Shown here: positions 1-9,221 of the stretch, piece by piece
Layout: the number at the start of each line of letters is the position of its first letter
How positions within the stretch are numbered: position 1 is the stretch's first letter
NCBI GenBank assembly: GCA_004335835.1
Contig: RWJK01001112.1
Coordinates: 1-51,661, forward strand
Direction: 5' to 3'
From: Scenedesmus sp. ARA3
Taxonomy: Eukaryota; Chlorophyta; Chlorophyceae; Sphaeropleales; Scenedesmaceae
DNA: 51,661 bases
Notes under the pieces: model-generated
What the model was told of the DNA's origin: nothing
The model's input: the letters and a program-made list of their open reading frames with translations, nothing else
Database searches by the model: none
Position numbers and translations under genes: made by a program

Positions 1-647
1 GCACACACAGCAGACGACAGGCAAATGAGGACCGCCAACAGTGTGTGCGTGCATTTGACACATGGTTGCCTGTGCAATTTTCTGTGAGATTGAGAGTAAG
101 ATTGACCGGGTTTTTGAGCGGCGGCCAAGGCCACAGCTCCCAGGGGCAGCCAAACTCGCCAAACTTATCTCCACTGGGGTCAGTCAGCGCTGCTTGCAGC
201 GGCACCAGCGCACCACCCAGCCGGAACGACCTGCCTAGCGGCTCACTGCGTGGGCAAATGGCACGGACAGACAAGGTGCGCATTTAGAACATTGTGGGTG
301 ATGCAGTTTTTGCTGAAAGTGAGGGTTGGCGGGTGTTCAAGCCATGGCCAGGGCCACAGCTCTCAGGCAATCCTCTCCCGCTGCCGCTGCTCACCTTGGT
401 AGCAGGAACATTGGATCGCTGTGAGCGGCAGCCACTTGCGCCAGGAACGCGTCGACTTGGCCTGTGTCAATGCTGCAAGCAGCCAGCAGCAGCAGCAGCA
501 GCAGCGATGCAGCAGCAGTGTCAGTGACGCCTGCATAGCGTCACAACCGTCTGCTGCCTATATGTAGGCAGCCATTCGGGCTTTTCAGCAACTGCTCATG
601 ATGCTCATGCAGTGCTGCCCACGTGTTGCTGGTCATGCCAATTTTTA
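1..647. other. No gene recognised
   Basis: Open frames here are short and low in complexity (for example an alanine run from a CAG-type tract near 487-510). I see no splice-consistent exon or recognisable protein segment. The sequence may belong to the 3' part of the minus-strand gene that begins at 2677, but nothing shows this directly. Confidence 0.4.
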
Positions 648-1012
648 CCTGTTGGGGTCCAGCACCAGCTGCTGAGACAGCTGCGAGCCATGCACATTGG
701 CAGCCACCCTGCGGCATGCTTATGCATTGCCGCCTTCTCTTCTCACCTGTTGGGATCCAGCAGCAGCTATTGGGACAGCTGCGAGCCATGCACATTGGCA
801 GCCACCCTACGGCATGCTTATGCATTGCCGCCTTCTCTTCTCACCTGTTGGGATCCAGCACTAGCTGTTGGGACAGCTGCGAGCCATGCACACTGGTAGC
901 CATCCTACATGTGTACGGCATGCTCTGCTCATGCATTGCCACTTTTTGTGCTCACCTGTTGGGACTCAGCACCAGCTGCTGAGATAGCTGCGAGCCATGC
1001 ACACTGGCAGTC
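648..1012. repeat. 98-bp minisatellite, four diverged copies
   Basis: Copies start at 648, 746, 844 and 955. Each begins CCTGTTGGG, continues through GACAGCTGCGAGCCATGCAC and ends near a CATTGCCGCC-type segment. The third copy carries about 13 extra bases and the fourth is cut short. A second small direct repeat follows (about 1099-1147 and 1193-1244, sharing TGCATAGCATAGAGTGCATG). Several long open frames across this array are only a by-product of the near-multiple-of-three period and are not called as genes. Confidence 0.75.
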
Positions 1013-1372
1013 AGCCGATAGCCTGACCCTGCCCGCGCCCGCAGCAGCACACGCCCTGCTCTGCTGCAGTTGGCCGCATGGCCAGTTGAGGGATCCAGGC
1101 CTGCTGCTGGGTACACTGCGGCCCGCACCTGCATAGCATAGAGTGCATGTTATACATTAGCTATAGCATGAAGGCATTTGAATGCTCCCACCAGGCCTGC
1201 CGCAGGGTACACTGCGGCGTGCACCTGCATAGCATAGAGTGCATGATTTTTGGCGTGAAGACAACTACCTTCAACTGCTGCTGCTGCTGCTGATGCTGCA
1301 CGAACTGCTGTTGCTTCACAGCACTAGCTGCCGAGCCAGCTGCTTTTCTATTACTGTAACTGAACATAACTC

Positions 1373-1702
1373 CTACTCACTTTGCTGCAGCCGCTGGATG
1401 TCAAGTCCGGGCATGTGAACTGAACAGTAGGCGGGCAGGGCGGCGAGTCGCTTCCCCAATAGGCCGAAAAGTTGCTGGGCGGCCGGGGCCAGCTGTAGCT
1501 GTACACTGCTGTGTCCTGGTGGCAGCAGTAGTGGCCGCTGACAAAGTGCTTGTGCTGGTGGCTGTAGGAAGATGCAGATGACCATGGGCACAGCAGCGGG
1601 CAGCACATCAGGTGCTTGTCAGTATGAGTAGTTCTACTGCAGCTGCTGTGTCGTGGTGGCAGCAGTAGTGGCTTCTGATAAAGTGCTTGTGCTGGTGGCT
1701 GC
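1373..1702 (-). other. Possible minus-strand exon with an upstream partial copy
   Basis: Read on the minus strand, CTACAG at about 1566 precedes an open segment of about 60 codons starting PPAQALCQRPLLLPP and ending LDIQRLQQ, followed by GTGAGT near 1376-1381. About 120 bases upstream a second copy of its first third (PPAQALYQKPLLLPPRHSS) follows TTGCAG near 1703. This is the same layout as the junction duplications in the other genes, so I suspect a genuine exon of the minus-strand gene starting at 2677 or of another gene. Another frame (HQHKHFVSGHYCC) is also open, so the frame is not certain and I recognise no family. Confidence 0.35.
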
Positions 1703-1889
1703 AACTGGGTAAGGAGGGGTAGGGTCATGATGCATGGCAATCAGGCAACACGTTAGGTGCATGTAGGATTGAAGCGGTGACATCCTCGGCTGCCGCTGTC
1801 TTTGTGTATGGCCTGAATGTTTGTTTATAAACTACAGGTTTGTATATGGCCGGAAGGTTTGTGTATGGCCTGAAGGTGCCTGAACTGTT

Positions 1890-2230
1890 GGCTTAGGCCA
1901 TTCAAACAGCATACCCCGGCTGTGCGTAGCGCTGGCTAGCCAAGAGCAGCTGCCCAAGGGCCCCTTTGCCGCCAACGCTGGGGTGGAGGTGCTTGCTATG
2001 CTCTGCAACAAACAGTTGCTGCCAGCCGGCACGTTCAGCAACTTTCTTTGTGTATGTCTTGAAGACACCTAAAACCTCTGGCTCGTGCCATGCAAGCAGC
2101 AGAGCCCAGGCTGTGCGCAGCTGCATCAAAGGACTCTGAGCTGCCGCAGCTATGGTGCAGGTGCTTGCTATGCACTGCATCAAAAAATGGCTGCCAGCCA
2201 GCACGGTGAGAAACGTGAGCAACTTCTGGC
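1890..2230 (-). repeat. Two diverged copies of a possible exon segment
   Basis: On the minus strand, about 2080-2230 and 1890-2040 share a segment containing GCTGGCAGC, CATAGCAAGCACCT and CGCACAGCC. In one frame the two read AGWQPFFDAVHSKHLHHS and AGWQQLFVAEHSKHLHPS. They lie directly downstream of exon 2 of the minus-strand gene and may be duplicated versions of its next exon, but the phase left by that exon does not give a clean join to this frame, so no CDS is called. Confidence 0.4.
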
Positions 2231-2256
2231 TGGCAGCATACGCAGCACGCACTCAC

Positions 2257-2677
2257 TCTATGCCTGGGCGTGTTACTCTGTAGTCGAACAGCATGTCCCT
2301 GAAGTCCTGATCTTCAACATTTATCACCAGCAGCTGCGACAGGAGCATACAGTGAAGTCATATGCATCTGTGTCAGTATGTGCAAGGTTCTGCCTGCGTG
2401 TGTCCATGAGCATGTGATAGCTGGCAGGTGCATCCGGCCCTTTGAGGAGTTGTGGCCTGACTGCCTGAGATGATACCTATGCTGGAATGCGCTGTCAGCA
2501 GCACTGTGCTACGCTGTAATGTTTAGGCCAGGTTATGCATGTGTTCACCTCGTATAGAACCAGCAGACCGGCCGTGAAGAAAGCTATGCAGGAGAAGACA
2601 GTCCATCCTTGCAGTCGGAGAAAGCCCTCCCTGTACGTCGTCACGTTAAGTGGCACGTGGTTTCGTTTGTAAGCCAT
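2257..2677 (-). CDS. Unrecognised single-helix membrane protein, 5' exons only
   Basis: Two exons are convincing. Exon 1 (2677-2549) starts with ATG and encodes 43 residues (MAYKRNHVPLNVTTYREGF at the start). It ends in a hydrophobic stretch (WTVFSCIAFFTAGLLVLYE) before a GTGAAC donor. Exon 2 (2333-2257) follows GTCGCAG, joins in phase 0 and reads LLVINVEDQDFRDMLFDYR and then VTRPGI before GTGAGTGCG. Together they give a short basic N-terminus, one likely transmembrane helix and an acidic soluble segment. I do not recognise the family. The gene must continue towards position 1, but the next exon could not be fixed because candidates are duplicated and in conflicting frames. It is divergent from eIF3g with 404 bases between the start codons. 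Confidence 0.5.
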
Positions 2678-3081
2678 GAATGAATATGTTTCGTATCAGG
2701 GCATCATGCCATGTGAGAGCGGCATGCGCCTTGCAAGCTCAGCAGATGTCGAGTCAACTGATGGCGATAATGTCGGCCAACAATCGGGCGAAGGCGTCTG
2801 ATACCTGTTCATCGAGCCCGATCTGGTGCTTTTGCGTCGAAAGACTGTTGCAAACGCAGTTGCTCCTCATTCGGAGTTCAAGTAACCGGTTTAGGGCTGA
2901 AAGTGAACTGGACGCAGTCCGCTTTTGGCATTCTTTGAGCTGCTAGATGGTTGCTTAAGCGAGGTTTTAAGCCCCTTAGAGAAGCTCGTCCTGCAACGTG
3001 CAAGAGTGTAGTCACAGTTTGCTGTGCCAGACAACTTGAGTGCCTGTTGCTGTCAGCTATCTCACACATACACAAGTCAAG
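2678..3081. promoter_or_regulatory. Head-to-head intergenic region, likely bidirectional promoter
   Basis: These 404 bases separate the start codons of the unrecognised membrane protein (minus) and eIF3g (plus). They contain both 5' untranslated regions and presumably both promoters. It is one of the few stretches in the window free of trinucleotide tracts. I cannot point to a convincing TATA box or initiator. Confidence 0.45.
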
Positions 3082-6000
3082 ATGATCAAATCAAAGATCA
3101 GATGGGGAGACACGCTGGATGATGAGGATGCGCTGCCGCCTTCCACAGTGAAGGGCCCGGACTCGCACGGCATCAAAATCACAACAGAGTATTACAAAAA
3201 CGATAAGGGAGAAGCCATTAAAAAGGTTACCAAGGTCAAGGTGGTGAACGTAGAGAAGAAGGTCTACAAGGTGGGCGACTGAAGCAGCAGGTTCAGGCAT
3301 TCGGGCATGCAAGCCTGCTTACATCGTAACACGCTGTCTAAGTATATGTAGAGGCTATATGAAGAAGGGTGTGCTGTCACCATGGCACGCAGCTGCTGCC
3401 TGCTGCTGCCAGGGCAGTGCTACTGCAGTAGCAGCACTGGCAGCAGTAGCGCATGGCGTTTTCTTCAGCGACAGCTGCAAGGTTACATAGCTTGCAATGC
3501 ACATTCTGTGTGCATTCTTTGGGTAGAAGCAGCACTTCGTCAAATGACAGCAGCCATGTTTGTATGATCGACACCTCACAGCGCACTTGCAGGCGGAGCA
3601 TCGCAGGTGCCCGCTGTCGTGTGCAGAGTTCGAACAAATGTACCATTGCTGCTGCCGCTGCTGCTGCTGCTGCTGCTGCAGGTCACTGCGGAGCGCAAGC
3701 AGTGGAAGCGCTTTGGCCTGGCAGCAAAGGAGTCAGCAGATGACAGCGTGACAGGTGGGTCTCCTTGTGCTGCTAAGGCATGTGGTTCTGTCCTTGCGCT
3801 GTATGTGCGGCAATGGTACTTTGCGTTCAGCAAAGGAGTCAGCAGACGACAGCGTGACAGGTAGGCTGCGTGTAGCTATGTGCTGCTTTAGTTGTGGCAC
3901 ATCTGTTGGCCACCTGTCTGTTTAGCAGAGCGGTCGCAGACGACAGCGTGACAGGTGGGCTGTGCTTGGTTCCCGTGGTGTGTGCTCAGCAGTAGCAGTG
4001 CTTTGTTTGTGGCAGTGTATCAGCAACTCAACGTCTCAGCAAAGGAGACAGCATAGAGCAGCAGAGGCCAGATGTACAACACATTCGTATATTGTGCTCA
4101 TAGCTGCACGCGGTGTGCTGGTTGCGCTGTCAGCAGCTGGTGTTGGATGTCGTTTTCTTCTTCACGTCATGTTCACATGCACAGTGACGCAGTGACAGCA
4201 GCAGCAGAGGCAGCACAGATACATGCGGCAGCGGCCATCATGGCAGGCACAGCTGTTGTGCAAGGGGGCAGGATATATAAGCAGTATGAAGGGTACTGCA
4301 CACTGGGCAGGGGATGGTCATGCACTGCTGTTCCGTGGGCCAGTGTTGCTAGAACGTGCAATGCTTGTTTATAGCTAGCACAGTGTGCGGGTGGGCGGTG
4401 CTCATTGTATGGCTTGCAGCTGGGCATGCATAGCCAGCACCATCAACCTGATCGACAGCAAGCAGCAGCAGCAGCAGCAGCAGAGCTAAAGCAGTGGCAC
4501 AGGAGAAGCAGCATTGTGTATTAGTGTTTTCCAGTAGCAGAGCTGCTCCGCAGGCTTGTATCTGAAGCAGCTGTGCACATCACCAGCAACAGTGTTGTTG
4601 CGAGCAGCAGTCCCGTGCCGTGCGCTCACGGTGCTGACAGCAGATATGTGCGGTTGCGTGCTATTCTGCCGCGTGCAGTACGGCACATGGACCTTCCCTT
4701 CCAGCGCGTCATGTAGCTATGTGATTATGTACTGCCATGTGACTCTGCTCTGTCATCTCACTGCCTGCAGTACGGCATGTGGAGGACATCCCCCTTTGAG
4801 TGCATCAGGCCGGCCAAGGCCACTGCACAGGAGAAGAAGTCCACAGACATGCTGCTGTGTACTGCCTTCTGATGTGTACTGCCTGCTGTGACTTTGTACT
4901 GCCTGCAGTACGGCACGTGGAGGACATTCCCTTTGAGCGCATCAGGCCCGCAAAGGCCACTGCACAGGAGAAGAAGTTCACCGACATGCAGGCAGCGCTG
5001 CAGAGCGCAGACAAGCAGACCATCGTGGGCAGGTGCGTGGCTCTCACACAAACATTTCACCAATCATTGCGATCGACGGCGGATGTGGCGATGATGTTCA
5101 ATGCCAACATGCAAGCTGCAATGTCACTGTCAACAATTAAAATTAATTGAATGCACCAGCAGCAGTAGTACACACACCTTGCTGCCAGAGATGCAGGTGG
5201 CCCTGCAGGGCGCAGACAAGCAGACCATTGTGGGCAGGCGCGTGGCTCTGCTCACAAACATCAAACATGTATAGAGATGTATCAGCACTGGCAGCAGTGG
5301 CAGCTGCGCAGGCTTGTGCAGACCAGGTTGCGCAGGTACTAGTCGTGCCAGTGCCGTCAGCTGACATCAATCCACTGCCGGCTGTGGCACCTGCCGCTGC
5401 CGCCGTGTCATAACGCTCGTGATAACAGCTTGAAGGACGTGCTGTACAAAAAGCGCATGGAGCGTGAGCTGCTGCGTGCCAAGGGCCTGCTGGCAGAGGC
5501 CAATTTGAAATCATCAACTTGCTTGTCAAGCTCTGTTTGTTGCGCCAGTGCTGCCCACCGGCACCTGATCTCTGCACCGCCCGCTGCTGCTGTGTTATAA
5601 CGCTCATTATAACAGCTTGAAGGACGTGCTGTACAAAAAGCGCATGGAGCGCGAGCTGCTGCGTGCCAAGGGCCTGCTGGCAGAGGCAGAGAAGCCGCCC
5701 GAAGAGGGGGATGGGCCAGCGGGGCCCAAGCCTGCGGGGCTGCCTTCAGCACCCAAGCCCGGCAGCTACGTGCCACCAAGCGTCCGCAACAGGTAAGAGC
5801 GGTTGTAACAACCAGCAGCGCTTCAACCACAAGGAAATGTACTAATTATGTACGCTTTTGAGTTGAAGTTAGGTTTTTTTTGCATATTTTAAAGCATGCT
5901 TTTAGCAGCAGAGGCAGAGAAGCCGCCCGAAGAAGATGGCCCAGCGGGGCCCAAGCCTGCAGGGCTGCCTTCAGCGCACCGGTTGTGACAAGCAGCAGGT

Positions 6001-7833
6001 ATTTTTGAAAGAGTCCATCAGCCTTCAAGCTATCAAGTAGTTCTTAAATGCCTGAAAGAACATATGTTATGCTGTCTTTCTCGTGCTTGCAGGGGCCCCG
6101 GCGCCAGCATGGAGGGCGCGGGCGGCGACGGGCGGCGGCAGCGCGACGAGAACAGCGTGCGCGTCACCATTCTATTCTCATTATTTTTTATCATACGCTA
6201 AGCGCTGTCATGTTCTGAGCGCTGTCATGTGAATATCATCTTCTGCTGTAGGGGCCCCGGCGCGAACATGGAGGGCGCTGGCGGCGACGGGCGGCGGCAG
6301 CGTGACGAGGACAGCGTGCGCGTCGCCAACCACTGTTTGGTTTTCATAAGCTTATCAACTTCTGTTATGGTGTGTTATCTTCTGCTGCAGGGGCCCCGGC
6401 GCAAGCATGGAGGGCGCTGGCGGCGACGGGCGGCGGCAGCGTGATGAGAACAGCGTGCGCGTCACCAACCTGTCTGAGGACGTCACAGAGGGCGACCTGC
6501 AGGTTAGTATTTTCCTCGATTGTAAAAATGACAAAGTTGAGTGTCAGCAGGAACCATCGTGCAGTCCTGCTTGGGATGATCAGACGCTCGTCAGGCAGAG
6601 ATGGGTGATGCTGTCGGCTCTTTCCGCTGTGTGGGTGTCTTTTACTTGCTCTCTGTGCCCACTGAGCTGTTCATCACTCAAACATCTTTCCTAAATTTTC
6701 AACTTTAAAACGCTTCAAAATATCAAACTGCCTGCAGGAGCTGTTCCGGCCCTTTGGCCCCATCAGCCGCATGTTCCTGTTCCTGGCTATTCCCACTGCG
6801 CTTGTCCTCCCCAATCTTGACAAAGTTTCCCGCCGAAATTCCTTCTGAACCGCGTAATTTTAAAACATGCAGGAGCTGTTCCGGCCCTTTGGCCCCATCA
6901 GCCGCGTGTTCCTGGCATTCCTTTGTCCAATAAAACAAACAAAACAAAGCTCCCCACTGAACTCCCCACTGAACCTTATGTTCTCATGACTTGTGTCAAC
7001 TTGCCTGCCTGCCTGCAGGAGCTGTTCCGGCCCTTTGGCCCCATCAGCCGCGTGTTCCTCAATCAGAACAATGTTCCTCATCCAAGTACTTACTGAACTT
7101 CAAACTTTGAATTTGAAACATGCAGGAGCTGTTCCGGCCCTTTGGCCCCATCAGCCGCGTGTTCCTGGCGGTGGACCGCACCACGGGAGAGAACCGCGGC
7201 TTCGCCTTCGTCAACTACCACCACAGGTGCGACAAAGTTATGATGCTTCACATGCAGCGGCCAGGGGTGTAGTGCCAGGGTTGGGGTTCAGTGTGTGTGC
7301 TGCCCGTGTGTTCTACTTGCGTATGGCAACTACCACCACAGGTGCGCTGTCATGGTTCGGGTGACGCACTTAACATGCGGCCAGGGGTATCGAGAGTAAG
7401 GGTTGGCAGTGTAGAGCGCGTGCGGTGGACCGCACCACGGGAGAGAACCGCGGCTTCGCGTTCGTCAACTACCACCACAGGTGCGATTCCTTTTTGTGCT
7501 TCACATGCAGCGGCCAGGGGTGTAGTGCCAGGGTTGGGGTCAATAGTGTGTGTGTTGCCGGTGTGTGCTACTTGCGTTGGTGGTGTCAACAACCACCACA
7601 GGTGCGCTGTCATGCTTTGGGTGACGCACTTCACATGCGGCCAGGGGTTTAGAGAGTAAGGGTTGACAGTGTAGTGCGCGTGCGGTGGACCGCACCATGG
7701 GAGAGAACCGCGGCTTCGCCTTCGTCAACTACCACCACAGGTGCGACAAAGTTGACACTTCACATGCAGCGGCCAGAGGTGTAGTGCGCATGCAGCTGAT
7801 GTGTTGTACTTGTGTTCGTCAACTACCACCACA

Positions 7834-7867
<34 letters not shown>

Positions 7868-8000
7868 ACAGGCATGCCAAGAAACTCTGAAAACTCTATG
7901 TTAACAGGGAGGATGCGGAGCGCGCCATTCACACGCTCGACGGCTATGGCTACGACAACTTCATCCAGATGAACCTGCGCGTGGTGCATCCTCCTAATCC

Positions 8001-8038
<38 letters not shown>

Positions 8039-8144
8039 AGCTGCTGCTGCTGCTCACAGGCAGGATGCAGAGCGTGCCATCCGCACGCTGAACGGCTATG
8101 GCTACGACAACCTCATCCTGCACGTGGTGCATCCGCCTCATCCT

Positions 8145-8177
<33 letters not shown>

Positions 8178-8424
8178 TAATGACGTTGTGCTTGCAAGGA
8201 AGACGCGGAGCGCGCCATCTGCTGCTGCTGCTGCTGTTGGCAGTGCTCATCATCTGCCGTATGTACACCTGCCTCTGCTGACGTGCTCGTCTGTGTGCTT
8301 TGTTTTCTGCTTTCATGTTTGCAGGGAGGATGCAGAGCGTGCCATTCGCACGCTGGACGGCTATGGCTACGACAACCTCATCCTGCACGTGGAATGGGCG
8401 GCGCCACGCGCGGAGCGGAGCTAG
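3082..8424 (+). CDS. EIF3G: Eukaryotic translation initiation factor 3 subunit G
   Basis: The gene has seven exons: 3082-3270, 3682-3754, 4909-5032, 5616-5792, 6391-6502, 7126-7226 and 8325-8424. They total 876 nt, 291 aa, with all phases matching. Subunit G of the eIF3 complex helps the 43S complex scan on mRNA. The N-terminus (MIKSKIRWGDTLDDEDALP) and KQWKRFGLAAK match the eIF3g N-terminal domain. The C-terminal RRM has an RNP2-like VRVTNL (210-215), ELFRPFGPISRVFLA, RNP1 RGFAFVNY (249-256) and the terminal helix and strand GYGYDNLILHVEWA. The start is the ATG at 3082 in good context. The CCHC-like zinc knuckle expected after about residue 127 is not encoded: IVG runs directly into SLKDVLYKKRMER. 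Partial tandem copies of exon ends fill most introns. Confidence 0.93.
3829..5232 (+). repeat. Junction duplications around eIF3g exons 2 and 3
   Basis: Downstream of exon 2, its 3' end plus donor recurs at 3829-3860 and 3925-3951 (GACAGCGTGACAG then GTAGGC or GTGGGC), with weaker echoes near 4037 and 4190. Upstream of exon 3, its acceptor and 5' part recur at 4679-4720 and 4771-4850 (each after GTGCAG or CTGCAG and starting TACGGCA). After exon 3, its 3' part recurs at 5190-5232 (GGCGCAGACAAGCAGACCAT). None of the copies is a complete exon, and splicing from 3754 to 4909 skips all of them. Confidence 0.8.
5429..6330 (+). repeat. Junction duplications around eIF3g exons 4 and 5
   Basis: A 5' copy of exon 4 at 5429-5503 follows GATAACAG, and the intron in front of it (TAACGCTC) is copied too. 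A tail copy of exon 4 lies at about 5905-5985 (GAGAAGCCGCCCGAAGA). Exon 5 has two upstream copies at 6093-6168 and 6252-6330, both in frame through GGDGRRQRDE but without a donor, running into unrelated intron. The full exon 5 is the third, 6391-6502. Confidence 0.85.
6738..7740 (+). repeat. Junction duplications around eIF3g exon 6 (RRM core)
   Basis: Upstream 5' copies of exon 6 occur at 6738-6778, 6873-6913 and 7019-7059, each starting GAGCTGTTCCGGCCCTTTGG after TGCAG. Downstream 3' copies with donors occur at 7422-7480 and 7682-7740, each about one base different from the true exon. The intron arm is copied with them (period about 255-259), including a block with CATGCAGCGGCCAGGGGTGT. Shorter echoes ending CCACCACAGGTGCG or similar lie at about 7328, 7591 and 7820. 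Confidence 0.88.
7908..8219 (+). repeat. 5' copies of the last eIF3g exon, separated by (CTG)n
   Basis: Acceptor-side copies of exon 7 start at 7908, about 8064 and about 8199. The first two read through GACGGCTATGGCTACGACAA or a close variant and then end in GTGGTGCATCC in place of the true GTGGAATGGGC. (CTG)n tracts (about 7833-7865, 8004-8052 and 8149-8177) separate them. The complete exon is the last copy, 8325-8424. Confidence 0.85.
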
Positions 8425-9221
8425 GGTGGTTTAGGGTTTTGAGGGTTGTGATTCAGCAGGGTTTTGGTCATGGGCGAGTTAAGGCTGCAGCGCCATTCGT
8501 GGGTTCGGCTGCTTGGGTTGGCAGAGAACAGAGGCACTGTCAGCGCTTAGGTTTCAGCTGGCGGGCCTGCTCGCTTGTGTTGTGCTCTGGGCGAGGGCCG
8601 ACTGTATCAAGGCTTGTTGAGTTGCTGCTCAGCAGCTGTGGAGCTGCCACTGTAGGGACAGAGGCAGCTGCAAAGCTAGCTGCTTGCACATGTGCTGTAC
8701 AGCAGAGTGCAGCAGCAGAGTGCTGCTGTGTGTACGTTGTCGTGGCATGCTGCTGGTTGTAACGTGCATTGCGTCATTACAAGAAGTGAGAGCTGGTTTG
8801 TATCGTGCCACAGCCCTGCTGGCCGTTTTGAGGGTGCACGAGTGGTGGGCGCTGACCAAGGGGCCCCCAATGTTTGACCCTGATCATGTGTGTTAACGCG
8901 ACACATCATGTGACCGGCTGAGTAAGTTTTTGAAAAGCTCATTTCTGGCGTAGTAAGCAGCGAAGAATTCATCTGTACACAAACACAAACTCGTGCCTGT
9001 GAATGTGAAGATTCTCACGACGTCGCTCGCTGCAGAGCACTAAAGCAGTCTAACACTCACGTTTTGTGAAAACACGGTTGTTTGTGTGGGGCGTGCTAAG
9101 CACAAAGAGCCAGGCACAGCACAAGCTTGACTGTCTGCACCTGAGCTGCACCAGCAGGCATAGCTAGCTCCACCGTCAATCACTTACACCTGTAAACGCC
9201 GTGAAACGTAATATTATCCCC
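8425..9221. other. Intergenic: eIF3g 3' UTR and upstream region of the channel gene
   Basis: No gene is seen. The first part should be the eIF3g 3' untranslated region and the last part the promoter and 5' untranslated region of the glutamate receptor-like gene. No strong promoter motif can be named. Confidence 0.5.
8758..8762 (+). terminator. Candidate TGTAA polyadenylation signal of eIF3g
   Basis: TGTAA is the usual polyadenylation signal of volvocalean green algae. This copy lies about 335 bases after the eIF3g stop codon. The motif is short, so chance occurrence is possible. Confidence 0.3.

Noticed and set aside
612..1136. Several 75-119 codon open frames near the left end
   Set aside because: They run through the 98-bp minisatellite in different frames; there are no splice signals and no recognisable sequence.
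6093..6330. Eif3g exon 5 copies as mutually exclusive alternative exons
   Set aside because: They have acceptors but no donor at the corresponding place, so they cannot be simple cassette alternatives.
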